Assembly (NCBI GenBank): GCA_017541885.1
Contig: JAFXYF010000011.1
Coordinates: 101,541 to 165,540, forward strand
Length of the DNA stretch: 64,000 nt
DNA from: Bacilli bacterium
GTDB taxonomy: Bacteria > Bacillota_I > Bacilli_A > RF39 > UBA660
Reading direction: 5' to 3'
In this document: piece by piece, positions 34,355-43,626 of the stretch
Layout: every line of letters begins with the position of its first letter
How positions within the stretch are numbered: position 1 is the first letter of the stretch
Notes under the pieces: model-generated
The model's database searches: none
The model's input: the letters and a program-made list of their open reading frames with translations, nothing else
What the model was told of the DNA's origin: nothing
Position numbers and translations under genes: made by a program

Positions 34355-34391
34355 ATGAGTAGTTCGATTTATTAGAATTTACTTTTTAAAA

Positions 34392-34422
34392 CAGGAAAGA
34401 GACTTAACGGCCTCTTTTTTTG
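34392..34422 (+). terminator. Second hairpin / terminator downstream of ncRNA
   Basis: AAAGAG ... CTCTTT with seven T. It may be a back-up terminator, or the true 3' end if the first is read through. Confidence 0.5.
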
Positions 34423-34428
34423 TATAAG

Positions 34429-34453
34429 AAAAAGAGATCTTAGATCTCTTTTG
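34429..34453. terminator. Palindromic terminator
   Basis: AAAGAGATCT-T-AGATCTCTTT, at the 3' end of the minus-strand membrane gene; symmetric, so also a plus-strand stop. Confidence 0.75.
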
Positions 34454-35093
34454 AATTCTTATATATTGTAATTGTTAAAGCTATTAGGAATAATAATATA
34501 TCTATATTTCTTAAGAAATATAAAGTTTCAGAGAATACCACTCTAATATTTAAATAAATCATTATACTTCCAATATGCATACCCATCATTGATAAAGCAA
34601 TAAATCCAATCGCAACAAATGCAAGAATAGTAAATATTTTATATGGGAAATGTTTCTTTATTGTTAATCCTAAAATACTTAATCCTACCCATACATGGAA
34701 TAATAAAGTTGTAATGTCTTGCATTAGATAACTTATTTCTTGAATAAGATAAGCAGGATAACTAAACATATGCTCTGCAGTCTTAGACATAAACATTATT
34801 TGTGATACAAGATCTTTAACATTTAAAATAAGCAATAATACAATTGCAATTAATGAAAGTATATTTGTAATAGTAGTAGTTCTATATTTTGTCATACTAA
34901 CAATTAAGAATACAATTATAATTCCATCTAATACTAAAGTAGATAAGAATCTAAATATCATATCTGGAATATTATCAACAAAATAGTTACCAACAGAGAA
35001 GTTATAAATAAGAATTATTAAATATAATAAAATATATAACGCAAAACCAACGATTCCTAATATAGGGAATAACTTATTTCCTTTCTTTTTCAT
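34440..35093 (-). CDS. Polytopic membrane protein, unknown function
   Basis: A 217 aa hydrophobic protein with about six membrane helices (near residues 10-30, 45-66, 74-93, 120-140, 148-170 and 185-210) and a basic N-terminus MKKKGNK. It has AGGAG upstream. The gene is convergent with the candidate ncRNA and separated from it only by terminators. It does not obviously match the OLE-associated protein. No family recognised. Confidence 0.55.
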   Translation of the reverse strand: MKKKGNKLFPILGIVGFALYILLYLIILIYNFSVGNYFVDNIPDMIFRFLSTLVLDGIIIVFLIVSMTKYRTTTITNILSLIAIVLLLILNVKDLVSQIMFMSKTAEHMFSYPAYLIQEISYLMQDITTLLFHVWVGLSILGLTIKKHFPYKIFTILAFVAIGFIALSMMGMHIGSIMIYLNIRVVFSETLYFLRNIDILLFLIALTITIYKNSKEI

Positions 35094-35212
35094 TATTATT
35101 CTCCTTTCTTATTATTAATTATACTACTATATTAAAAAATCTTATAGATAAAAATAAAATGTTCGATTGATTTTTATTTCGATAAAGATTAATATGATTC
35201 TAGGTGATGAAT

Positions 35213-35977
35213 ATGAGAATACCAATCTTTTTAAAAGAAAATAAAAATACTTATAAAGACGAGTATTTACAAATAATTAAAGTATTATCAAGTAAATGTT
35301 TAATATATGAAAAGAATAGTTATTCTTATTTTGAGTTCATTAATTCTTATCTATTTCATAATTGGGAATATAGAGGGACATATTTAGATGTATATAGTTA
35401 TTTAGAAAGTATCGGAATAAATCTAAATAATAAAAAGATTCATGAAGAAAACTTCTTATCATTTTTAGAGTTTATTTTAAATATAAATTTATTATTAGAA
35501 TCTAAAAAGTATAAGAGTATAACATTTAGTGATAAAGCTAGTAGTATTCTATTTCATAACATTCCAATAATTATAGATAATCTAGGATATTCTATCTATG
35601 ATATAGATGATAAGATTTATATATTAAATAAGGATATAGAATATGATAATTTAATGGAACTAGTACCAAATGATTTATATCCTCTAATTATGAGTTATAA
35701 TCTACCTTCAAATAAAGGTATTAAGATGAAAAGAATAATTCTAAATAAAATCTATAATATAATTAATGATAAATATAAAGTATATAATCCTTCAGTATAT
35801 TCAAGTATTAAAACTATAATTACAAAAATGGGTATAATAGGGGATATTGATAAGAAATATAAAAGTTTAAGTACTTATAAATTAAAGAAATATTATGATT
35901 ATTGTTTAGAAATGATCATTTATTTAGTAAAAAGTAAAGCAATATATGAATTTAGAGATGAAGTAAAAGCAGAATAA
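35213..35977 (+). CDS. Hypothetical cytoplasmic protein
   Basis: A 254 aa Ile/Lys/Tyr/Asn-rich protein without membrane segments. Landmarks are SYLFHNWEYRGTYLDVYSYLESIGI near residue 45 and KMGIIGDIDKKYKSLSTYKLKKYYDY near residue 205. The start at 35213 fits AGGTGA spacing; GTG/ATG codons at 35204 and 35207 lie within the ribosome site. It reads like a helical toxin or abortive-infection type protein in composition only; that is not a functional claim. Single gene. Confidence 0.5.
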   Translation: MRIPIFLKENKNTYKDEYLQIIKVLSSKCLIYEKNSYSYFEFINSYLFHNWEYRGTYLDVYSYLESIGINLNNKKIHEENFLSFLEFILNINLLLESKKYKSITFSDKASSILFHNIPIIIDNLGYSIYDIDDKIYILNKDIEYDNLMELVPNDLYPLIMSYNLPSNKGIKMKRIILNKIYNIINDKYKVYNPSVYSSIKTIITKMGIIGDIDKKYKSLSTYKLKKYYDYCLEMIIYLVKSKAIYEFRDEVKAE

Positions 35978-35994
35978 CTTGCTTTTCTTTTTGT
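35964..35994 (+). terminator. Intrinsic terminator
   Basis: AAAAGCA-GAATAAC-TTGCTTTT followed by CTTTTT. Confidence 0.65.
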
Positions 35995-36030
35995 TTGGAA
36001 TTATAATAAATGGCAATTAGAGGTGGGTTT

Positions 36031-36828
36031 ATGGTTAAGAAATCTAAAAAAGATATTTTTATGGAAGAACATAAAGAAGAAATAAAGAGAGAACTTACAA
36101 ATAATAGTATAGTTTTATCATTTGCATTTGCAATTATTGTAATTGGATTTATATCATGCTTTTATGAAACAGGTAATGGACTATTAATAGGTATAGCTTT
36201 ATCTACATTATTATTAACTTTAATTCAATGTTTTAGTAATGGTAATACAATGCTAAATATTCTACCAATATTTACAATGTTAGCATTTGGATTCTTTGGA
36301 GGATTTATTGAAAAGATTCCTGTAGTAAATCTATTATTAAATGAATCATTACGTAACTTTATTATATTTTTAGCATTTGCTTTATCATTCTTTACTCAAG
36401 CTTATAAAAATGTTATTTATCAAGCAAATTTAAAGAAACTAGAATTAGAATCAAATAATAATAAGAATAAGATGATGTTAGCTCAATTATCTACAGATAA
36501 AAAGATAGTAGAATTAGCTAAGAAGATTAAACATATATCAGAAGAAAAAGGTATTCTTGATTTTCAGTTTAATCAAGCACTCCTAGATTTAATTAATTAT
36601 ATTGATGCAGAAAGTTTTGTCACAACAGTTAAATCAAGTTTAGTAATGAAAGGTAAAGATGAAAAGAAAACTACATTCGCAATTGAAGAAGTAGAAGAAT
36701 CTATTCTAATGAGTAATGGCGTTAGTCGTGAAAGAGAAATAAATGCTAAGAAATTCAATGATATGTCACTAGACGAAACAGAACCAGAAGAAGAAGATCC
36801 ATTTGATTTCGATTTTAAATTTGATTAA
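36031..36828 (+). CDS. Four-helix membrane protein with cytoplasmic tail
   Basis: A 265 aa protein. After a basic N-terminus come four membrane helices within residues about 25-130, then a Lys/Asn-rich cytoplasmic part with a helical domain (LAKKIKHISEEKGILDFQFN, about residues 160-180) and a very acidic C-terminus (ETEPEEEDPFDFDFKFD). Start 36031 follows AGAGGTGGG; the in-frame ATG at 36010 is in the leader, just after a TATAAT at 36002. Function unknown. Confidence 0.55.
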   Translation: MVKKSKKDIFMEEHKEEIKRELTNNSIVLSFAFAIIVIGFISCFYETGNGLLIGIALSTLLLTLIQCFSNGNTMLNILPIFTMLAFGFFGGFIEKIPVVNLLLNESLRNFIIFLAFALSFFTQAYKNVIYQANLKKLELESNNNKNKMMLAQLSTDKKIVELAKKIKHISEEKGILDFQFNQALLDLINYIDAESFVTTVKSSLVMKGKDEKKTTFAIEEVEESILMSNGVSREREINAKKFNDMSLDETEPEEEDPFDFDFKFD

Positions 36829-36854
36829 AAAGAAGATAGAAATCTTCTTTTTTT
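36827..36854 (+). terminator. Intrinsic terminator
   Basis: AAGAAGAT-AGA-AATCTTCTTTTTTT. Confidence 0.8.
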
Positions 36855-36856
36855 GT

Positions 36857-36885
36857 TTGACTACAACTTTTAAAGGCCTTATAAT
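36857..36885 (+). promoter_or_regulatory. Strong promoter for surface protein gene
   Basis: TTGACT, 17 bases, TATAAT, 25 bases before the ATG. One of the few near-consensus -35/-10 pairs in the window. Confidence 0.8.
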
Positions 36886-36909
36886 TATATATAGGATAGG
36901 AAGTGCGTT

Positions 36910-38394
36910 ATGAAAAAATATTTTCTAATTATGTTTGTTTTTTTATTTGGATTTTTCGTTATGCCATTTGTACATGCCGAAGAAATTCCAACAGAGGGTG
37001 TTACATATTTCTTAACATATCCTAATGGAGATGAAGATGTAGTTGAATCATACTCAATGTTAAAGGATATTAAAGAAAAATTATTGTATGACGGTTATAC
37101 AGATAGTGAAGGAAAAGTATATTTAACTGGATGGGCAGAACAAGGAAAACTAAGAATATTACAAGAAGTACCAGATGGATATTCTACTAATTTAAGAGAA
37201 GCAAGAGTAGATTTATCAAAAGCTAATAATTTTAGCTTTGTAAATTATAAAGGACTAAGTAATCCTCAAACTAGTAGATCCGTAATTATTGTTGCTATTG
37301 TATTATTAGTATTAGGAATAAGTTTCTTAGTTATTAGTAAAGATAAAAAGAAATCATTAGTAATAGTACCAATTCTATTAGTAATGTTTGGAGTATATCA
37401 TGCAAATGCGTGGAGCAAGTCATTTATTATTTCAGTAAATGATGGAAAAGGAAATCCTTTAAGTAATGTACATGTACTTGTATATGGTGAACCAGTAATA
37501 GATCCAGCATTAGCTGTTAAGATTGATGCCAATGGTGGTACATTCTTTGATGGATCTACATCAATGTACTTTAGATTACCAAAAGCTAATTGCAGTATGG
37601 AAGAGTTTACTGAATCATTAAGTGATGCAGATTATGATTATTTTACAGATAATATGTATAATGCATATCGTAATGGTTACAATATGATTTATCCAGAAAT
37701 TCCAGAAGTATTAAATAATGGATCAGTATTAAGATTAGGTTGGGTTGAATCAGAAAATGCTGATGTAGTAATGATTCATGGAAATGGTGGAACAATAGAT
37801 TTCTACGGAAAGAAATTACATGATGTAGCATTCTATAAAGAAATGTTTAGTACAGATTCTGTTAGAGATTTCAAAAATACAGGAATGTATTATGTAGGTG
37901 TTGATAATAACGCAAATTGTTCTCATTATAAGAAAGATGGTTCTCTAAATGATCCAAATAATGACCTACACTTTAGAGAAGATGAATTTAGAGAAGTATA
38001 TTACATTTGTTGGAATAATAAACCAGATGGTATTTACATTAATGGAGATTTATTCTTAGGTACAGTTGATTCTTGTTATGAAGGATCAGAAATGCTATAT
38101 TCAGATGATTATATGTCATTATTTAATGGATATAATACTGCATTTGTAAATACTGCTGCAGATACAATTGAAATATCATATTTCAAAGATAATGATTCTG
38201 AATCATTACCTGATATAGATAGTGATGTTATTACTTCAGTAGAAATTGTTAAGAATGGACAAACTATTCTTACATTAAATACAAGTGAAATGCTATTCAA
38301 AGGTAGTTATTATCAAATTAATAATACTAATAAGAATGGTGTATTTATCGATTATTTAGATGAATTATATACTAAAGGATGCTTTGAACAATAA
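36910..38394 (+). CDS. Secreted/surface protein with Listeria-Bacteroides-type repeats
   Basis: A 494 aa protein. A signal peptide (IMFVFLFGFFVMPFVHA, cut near residue 24) leads to a first extracellular part (25-115), two internal hydrophobic segments (about 120-165) and a longer second part. KIDANGGTFFDGSTS (about residue 200) and MIHGNGGTIDFYGKK (about 290), each followed later by a Gly-Trp motif such as RLGWVES, look like Flg_new / Listeria-Bacteroides repeats. Several Cys occur in the second half. A surface role, perhaps adhesion, is inferred. Strong promoter upstream. Confidence 0.6.
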   Translation: MKKYFLIMFVFLFGFFVMPFVHAEEIPTEGVTYFLTYPNGDEDVVESYSMLKDIKEKLLYDGYTDSEGKVYLTGWAEQGKLRILQEVPDGYSTNLREARVDLSKANNFSFVNYKGLSNPQTSRSVIIVAIVLLVLGISFLVISKDKKKSLVIVPILLVMFGVYHANAWSKSFIISVNDGKGNPLSNVHVLVYGEPVIDPALAVKIDANGGTFFDGSTSMYFRLPKANCSMEEFTESLSDADYDYFTDNMYNAYRNGYNMIYPEIPEVLNNGSVLRLGWVESENADVVMIHGNGGTIDFYGKKLHDVAFYKEMFSTDSVRDFKNTGMYYVGVDNNANCSHYKKDGSLNDPNNDLHFREDEFREVYYICWNNKPDGIYINGDLFLGTVDSCYEGSEMLYSDDYMSLFNGYNTAFVNTAADTIEISYFKDNDSESLPDIDSDVITSVEIVKNGQTILTLNTSEMLFKGSYYQINNTNKNGVFIDYLDELYTKGCFEQ

Positions 38395-38412
38395 ACTATA
38401 AAAAAGAAGGAT

Positions 38413-38441
38413 AAAAAAGGAAGACAAAACCTTCCTTTTTT
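38413..38441 (+). terminator. Intrinsic terminator
   Basis: AAAAAGGAAG-ACAAAAC-CTTCCTTTTTT. Confidence 0.8.
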
Positions 38442-38484
38442 GTTGATATTAAAAGGTTTTAAGTGTCAAAAGTGTAAAGTTTCG

Positions 38485-38513
38485 TTGAAATAAAACAAAA
38501 TCTTAGGTATAAT
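38485..38513 (+). promoter_or_regulatory. Promoter of parE-parC
   Basis: TTGAAA, 17 bases, TATAAT; predicted start about 38520, short leader with AGGAGTGAG. Confidence 0.75.
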
Positions 38514-38543
38514 AAAATAGAGTTCAATATTAGGAGTGAGAAT

Positions 38544-40451
38544 ATGTCAGATAAATATGATGCAAAGTCGATTAAGATCCTTGAAGGACTAGAAGCAGTT
38601 AGAAAAAGGCCTGGAATGTATATAGGATCTACTGATAAAAGAGGATTACATCATTTAGTATGGGAAATTGTCGATAACAGTGTTGATGAAGCTATCAATG
38701 GATATGGAGACTACATTAAGATAACTCTACATAAAGATGGTTCTGTATCAATAGAAGATCATGGTAGAGGTGTACCTACAGGGATGCATGAATCTGGTAA
38801 ATCTACTCCTGAAGTAATTTATACAATTCTACATGCTGGTGGTAAATTTGAACAAGATGGCTATAAAGTATCAGGAGGTCTACATGGAGTAGGTTCTTCT
38901 GTAGTTAATGCTTTATCTAAGTGGATGGAAGTAACCATTAAAAGAGATAAAGAAGAATCATATATTAGATTTGAGAACGGTGGTCATGTAGCAGTTCCTC
39001 TAAAAGTAATAGGAACTACTAACAAAACAGGTACTACTGTTCGTTTTATGCCTGATCCAGAAATTTTCTCTACAACAAGTTTTTCATATACTACCATTTG
39101 TGAAAGAATGCAAGAATCTGCTTTCTTGCTTAAAGGTATTACAATTGAAGTATTAGATGAAGAAGATGGAAGAGATAATAAATTCCATTATGAAAGAGGA
39201 ATTGAAGAGTATGTTGAAGAATTAAATAAAGGAGAAAATACTCTTCATAAGATTCTTACTTTCGAAGGAAATAAAGATAAAATTGAAGTAGAAATATCAA
39301 TGCAATACACAGATACTTATAATGAAAAAATTGTAAGTTTCGTAAATAATGTTAAAACTGTCGATGGTGGTTCTCACGAAGTAGGATTTAAAACTGCTTT
39401 AACTCGTGTATTTAATGATTATGCTAAAAACAATGGCTTTGTTAAAGGTAATGATAAAGCATTTGAAGGTAGTGATGTAAGAGAAGGACTTACCGCTATT
39501 ATCAGTTTAAAAATTCCAGAAGGAATTCTCCAATTTGAAGGACAAACTAAAGGTAAATTAGGAACTCCTCAAGCAAAAAATGCTGTTGAGCAAATTGTAA
39601 CTCAAAACTTACAAACTTATTTAGAAGAAAATAAAGCTATCGCAACAGATATTATTAATAAGAGTTTAAAGAGTAAGATTGCTCGTGAAGCCGCAAGAAA
39701 AGCTCGAGAAGAAGCTCGTAAAGGAACTTCTAAAAAGAAAGAAGAAAGATCGCTTTCTGGTAAACTTGCTCCAGCTCAAAGTAAAGATAAAACAAAGAAT
39801 GAATTATTCTTAGTCGAGGGAGATTCTGCTGGAGGTTCTGCTAAAGGTGGAAGAGATAGAAAATATCAAGCTATACTTCCTTTAAGAGGTAAAGTATTAA
39901 ATACTGAAAAGACTAAAGAAGATGACATTTTAAAGAACGAAGAAATAAATACAATTATTTATACAATAGGAGCTGGATATGGTTCTAACTTTGATATAGA
40001 TGATTGTCAATATAATAAAGTAATAATCATGAGCGATGCTGATGAAGATGGAGGACATATTCAATGTCTATTACTAACATTCTTCTATCGTTACATGAAA
40101 CCATTAATTGAAGATGGTAGATTATTTGTTGCTCTACCACCATTATTTAAAATCCAAAGTGGTAAAGAAGTAGAATATGCTTATACAGTAGAAGAGATGC
40201 AACAAAAAAGTAAAGGTAAGAAATGTGAAATTCAAAGATATAAAGGTTTAGGTGAAATGAATGCAGATCAGTTAGCTGATACTACTATGAAACCTGGAAG
40301 TAGAACTTTAATAAGAGTAAACATTGAAGATGCACAACTTGCTGAGAAGAGAGTTTCTATTCTTATGGGAGACGATGTACCTCCTAGAAAAGAATGGATT
40401 GAAGAGAATGTAGAGTTCTCTCTTGAAGACGATTATAAAATTGCTAGTTAA
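38544..40451 (+). CDS. parE: DNA topoisomerase IV subunit B
   Basis: A 635 aa ATPase subunit of topoisomerase IV, which decatenates daughter chromosomes. GHKL motifs: EIVDNSVDEAINGY (Asn-Mg site), HGRGVPTGMH, GGLHGVGSSVVNALS. The Toprim domain has LVEGDSAGGSAKGGRDR near residue 425 and DADEDGGHI near 500. The wording DHGRGVPTGMHESGKSTPEV and the pairing with a ParC-like gene point to ParE rather than GyrB. Followed after 26 bases by parC. Confidence 0.9.
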   Translation: MSDKYDAKSIKILEGLEAVRKRPGMYIGSTDKRGLHHLVWEIVDNSVDEAINGYGDYIKITLHKDGSVSIEDHGRGVPTGMHESGKSTPEVIYTILHAGGKFEQDGYKVSGGLHGVGSSVVNALSKWMEVTIKRDKEESYIRFENGGHVAVPLKVIGTTNKTGTTVRFMPDPEIFSTTSFSYTTICERMQESAFLLKGITIEVLDEEDGRDNKFHYERGIEEYVEELNKGENTLHKILTFEGNKDKIEVEISMQYTDTYNEKIVSFVNNVKTVDGGSHEVGFKTALTRVFNDYAKNNGFVKGNDKAFEGSDVREGLTAIISLKIPEGILQFEGQTKGKLGTPQAKNAVEQIVTQNLQTYLEENKAIATDIINKSLKSKIAREAARKAREEARKGTSKKKEERSLSGKLAPAQSKDKTKNELFLVEGDSAGGSAKGGRDRKYQAILPLRGKVLNTEKTKEDDILKNEEINTIIYTIGAGYGSNFDIDDCQYNKVIIMSDADEDGGHIQCLLLTFFYRYMKPLIEDGRLFVALPPLFKIQSGKEVEYAYTVEEMQQKSKGKKCEIQRYKGLGEMNADQLADTTMKPGSRTLIRVNIEDAQLAEKRVSILMGDDVPPRKEWIEENVEFSLEDDYKIAS

Positions 40452-40477
40452 TTAAAATATTTAGAAAGAGTGATTAT

Positions 40478-43042
40478 ATGCCTAAGAAAAAACTTGATAC
40501 ACAAGAGGTAATTGAAAAGATCTTTGATTATACCTTAGAAGACTTAATGGGTGAAAGATTTGGAAGTTATTCTAAATACATTATTCAAGATCGTGCTATA
40601 CCTGACGCTAGAGATGGTTTAAAGCCTGTTCAGAGACGTATTCTATACTCAATGTATAAAGAACATAATACATATGATAAAGGCTATAGAAAGAGTGCTA
40701 AGACCGTTGGAGACGTTATAGGTAATTACCATCCTCATGGAGATACATCAATCTATGATGCAATGGTGAGAATGTCACAACCATGGAAAACAAGATTACC
40801 TTATATTGATATGCATGGTAATAATGGATCAATTGATGGAGATTCACCTGCAGCTTATCGTTATACTGAAGCAAGACTATCTAAAATAAGTAATGAAATG
40901 CTTAGAGATATCGATAAAGATACAGTAGAGTTTGCTCCTAACTTTGATGATACAACAGTAGAACCTACAGTTTTACCCGCAAGATTTCCAGCATTACTAG
41001 TATATGGTGCTCAAGGTATTTCTGCAGGATATGCAACAAATATTCCTCCTCATAATTTAGGAGAAGTAATAGATGCAACAATTCATAGAATAGATAATCC
41101 TAACTGTCAGTTAGATACTCTAATGAAAATAGTTAAAGGACCAGATTTCCCTACAGGAGGTATTGTAGAAGGAATAGATGGAATTAGAGAAGCTTATGAA
41201 ACAGGTAGAGGAAGAATTGTAATAAAAAGTAGATATACTATCGAAGAAACAAAAAATGGACCTCAAATAGTAATTACTGAAATACCATTTGAAGTAAATA
41301 AAGCCTTAATGGTAAAGAAAATGGATGAGATCCGTATAGATAAAAAAGTAGATGGTATAGTAGAAGTAAGAGATGAATCTGCTCAAGATGTAAGAATTGT
41401 AGTAGATTTAAAGAAAAATGCAAATGCCGATTTAATAATAAATTATTTTTTAAAGAATACTGATATGCAAATATCTTATAACTTTAATATGGTATCTATC
41501 GTAAATAGAAGACCAAAACTATTAGGTTTAAAAGAAGCATTAGATGCCTTTATTGCTCATCAAAAAGAAGTTGTAAGACGTAGAACAGAATTTGATCTAG
41601 CTCATGCTAAAGCAAGATATCATATCTTAGAAGGTTTAATTAAATGTATATCTATTCTAGATGAAGTAATTAAAGTAATTAGAGCTTCTAAAAATAAACA
41701 AGATGCTAAAGAAAACCTAGTAAAAGAATTTGAATTTACTTTGGAACAAGCAGAAGCTATTGTTACATTACAATTATATAGATTAACTAATACAGATGTA
41801 GTTTTATTAGAAGAAGAAATGGCAGATTTAGAGAAAAAAATATCTATTTGGGAACAAATCTTAAATAATGAAGCAGCTCTAAAACATGTAATGAAGAAAG
41901 AACTACAAAATATTGGTAAAGAGTATGTTACTCCAAGACTTACTGATATTAAAGAAGAAATAACAGACATTAAGATAGATGAAACTGCAATGATTCCAAA
42001 AGAAGATGTTGTCGTATTAGTTACAAATGATGGTTATATTAAACGTACATCATATCGTAGTTATACTGCATCTAACATGGATGATTTAACATTAAAAGAA
42101 AATGATTATATTATTGGTTTATATGAAATGAATACAACAGATACATTACTTGTATTTACAAATGGAGGTAATTACTTACATATTCCAGTTCATATGATTC
42201 CAGATCTAAAATGGAAAGATATGCCAAAACATGTATCTAACTTAATAGAAGTACCAGCAGAAGAACGTGTAGTTGGATGTATTCCAGCATATGACTTCTC
42301 AAGTGATAAGAATGTAATAATTACTACAAAGAATAGTATGATTAAACGTTCTAAATTAAAAGAATTTAAATTACAAAGATACAATAAAGCAAGTAGTTGT
42401 ATGAACTTAAAAGATAATGATGAAGTAATCTCAGTAATGACAGAAGATTATGATACAGTATTTATGACAACAAATACTGGTTATGGATTAAGTTTCAAAA
42501 CTGATGAAATACCTCTAGTAGGAGTTAAAGCATCAGGCGTTAAAGGTATGAAATTAAAAGATGATTATATCGTATCAGTAAATAATTTCTCATATAATGC
42601 CCATGAATTTATAAGTATTATTACAGAAAATGGTACTGGTAAGAGAGTAAGATTAACTGAATTTGAATTATCAACTCGTACAAGAAGAGGAGTTCAAGTA
42701 ATAAGAGAAGTTAAATCTAAACCATACATTGTCTTAAAAACATTTATTTGTGATTCAAGATGTCATTTAGGTATCAAGAATGGTGAAATAGATATAGTTA
42801 AAGTAACAGAATTACCAATAGTAGATAGATACTCAACTGGTAGTCAAATAACTAAAAAGAGATTAAATGACTCATTTGTAGTTGCGACTCTAGTAAAACC
42901 TAATATGGAACAAGAAACTCTAGTAGAAACCCCAGTAGAAGAACAAATTGTAGAAGAAGAAAAACCAGTTCCTAAAAAAGAAAGAGTATCTCTTGAAGAA
43001 ATAGACGACAGATTAATGACAATTGATGACTTTCTAAAATAA
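40478..43042 (+). CDS. parC: DNA topoisomerase IV subunit A
   Basis: An 854 aa cleavage subunit. Catalytic Tyr129 sits in AYRYTEARLSK. IDMHGNNGSIDGD and RFGSYSKYIIQDRAIPDARD are ParC-like (GyrA has GHGNFGS). The quinolone-determining segment reads HPHGDTSIYDAM, with Thr90 and Asp94 where Ser and Glu are usual in ParC. The C-terminal beta-pinwheel (about 500-800) carries several degenerate repeats (DGYIKRTSY, NSMIKRSKL, GTGKRVRL), and an acidic tail ends the protein. Same operon as parE. Confidence 0.9.
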   Translation: MPKKKLDTQEVIEKIFDYTLEDLMGERFGSYSKYIIQDRAIPDARDGLKPVQRRILYSMYKEHNTYDKGYRKSAKTVGDVIGNYHPHGDTSIYDAMVRMSQPWKTRLPYIDMHGNNGSIDGDSPAAYRYTEARLSKISNEMLRDIDKDTVEFAPNFDDTTVEPTVLPARFPALLVYGAQGISAGYATNIPPHNLGEVIDATIHRIDNPNCQLDTLMKIVKGPDFPTGGIVEGIDGIREAYETGRGRIVIKSRYTIEETKNGPQIVITEIPFEVNKALMVKKMDEIRIDKKVDGIVEVRDESAQDVRIVVDLKKNANADLIINYFLKNTDMQISYNFNMVSIVNRRPKLLGLKEALDAFIAHQKEVVRRRTEFDLAHAKARYHILEGLIKCISILDEVIKVIRASKNKQDAKENLVKEFEFTLEQAEAIVTLQLYRLTNTDVVLLEEEMADLEKKISIWEQILNNEAALKHVMKKELQNIGKEYVTPRLTDIKEEITDIKIDETAMIPKEDVVVLVTNDGYIKRTSYRSYTASNMDDLTLKENDYIIGLYEMNTTDTLLVFTNGGNYLHIPVHMIPDLKWKDMPKHVSNLIEVPAEERVVGCIPAYDFSSDKNVIITTKNSMIKRSKLKEFKLQRYNKASSCMNLKDNDEVISVMTEDYDTVFMTTNTGYGLSFKTDEIPLVGVKASGVKGMKLKDDYIVSVNNFSYNAHEFISIITENGTGKRVRLTEFELSTRTRRGVQVIREVKSKPYIVLKTFICDSRCHLGIKNGEIDIVKVTELPIVDRYSTGSQITKKRLNDSFVVATLVKPNMEQETLVETPVEEQIVEEEKPVPKKERVSLEEIDDRLMTIDDFLK

Positions 43043-43043
43043 T

Positions 43044-43068
43044 AAAAGAAGATTTAATCTTCTTTTTT
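43044..43068 (+). terminator. Intrinsic terminator after parC
   Basis: AAAGAAGAT-TTA-ATCTTCTTTTTT. Confidence 0.8.
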
Positions 43069-43099
43069 ATTTTTATTCATATACTATAGTGGTGATTAT

Positions 43100-43387
43100 A
43101 TGAGTAAAGAGTCATTTATTACTTTCGCAAGGAATAAACCAGAACTAGCAAAAGTAGTTTTAAGAGGAGATGCTTCATGGCAACAACTCTATGAGTTATA
43201 TGAAATATATGGAGAAAAAAATACTGTATGGGATAATTATTTAAAGAAAGATATTGATCTAAATCAATTTAAAGATTTATTTGAAATAATAAAAAAAGTA
43301 GATCTAAATCAAGTTCAAAGTGGAATAGAAAATGTCCAAAAAACTATTGGACTACTACAAGATATAGGTTTTAAAGGTAGAAGATAA
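43100..43387 (+). CDS. ylbD: YlbD-like protein
   Basis: A 95 aa protein resembling Bacillus YlbD: FITFARNKPELAKVVLRGDA followed by SWQQLYELYEIYGE and WDNYLK. YlbD is annotated as a putative spore-coat protein in Bacillus. Its presence beside ylbE, ylbF and rsmD repeats the Bacillus gene order and supports the name. The stop overlaps the next start (TAATG). No other sporulation genes are in the window, so a coat role here is doubtful. Confidence 0.6.
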   Translation: MSKESFITFARNKPELAKVVLRGDASWQQLYELYEIYGEKNTVWDNYLKKDIDLNQFKDLFEIIKKVDLNQVQSGIENVQKTIGLLQDIGFKGRR

Positions 43388-43608
43388 TGAAAGAAGAAAC
43401 ATTAAAATATATTAGAACTCATAAAGAATTATATGATTTATTAAGAGAAGATTCATCTCTATATGAAGAAATATACAAGAATAATGATTATGTGTATGAA
43501 TTACAAAAACTAGCAAAAGAAAAATATGGAACAAGATTTATTGATAAGATAGATAATTTATCAAACAAACTAAATCTTCTATCTTCTTTTTTAGATATCT
43601 TTAAATAA
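43387..43608 (+). CDS. ylbE: YlbE-like protein
   Basis: A 73 aa helical protein matching the YlbE family pattern: YIRTHKELYDLLREDSSLYE, then LQKLAKEKYGTRFIDKIDNL. Translationally coupled to ylbD (TAATG overlap), with ribosome site AAAGGTAG inside the end of ylbD. Function unknown even in Bacillus. Confidence 0.6.
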   Translation: MKEETLKYIRTHKELYDLLREDSSLYEEIYKNNDYVYELQKLAKEKYGTRFIDKIDNLSNKLNLLSSFLDIFK

Positions 43609-43626
43609 ATATGATACAATTATCTC

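Noticed and set aside
33600..34400. RNase P RNA, tmRNA, 6S or SRP RNA
   Set aside because: I found no RNase P core such as GAGGAAAGTCC, no CCA-type tmRNA end or tag ORF, no SRP GNAR/GGAA loop, and the length and composition do not fit 6S.
34440..35093. OLE-associated protein next to the ncRNA
   Set aside because: The gene is convergent, not downstream in the same direction, has about six helices, and no resemblance to OapA could be seen.
38544..43042. gyrB-gyrA rather than parE-parC
   Set aside because: MHGNNGSIDGD in the A subunit and HGRGVPTGMHESG in the B subunit follow the topoisomerase IV pattern, and no dnaA-dnaN-recF context is present.
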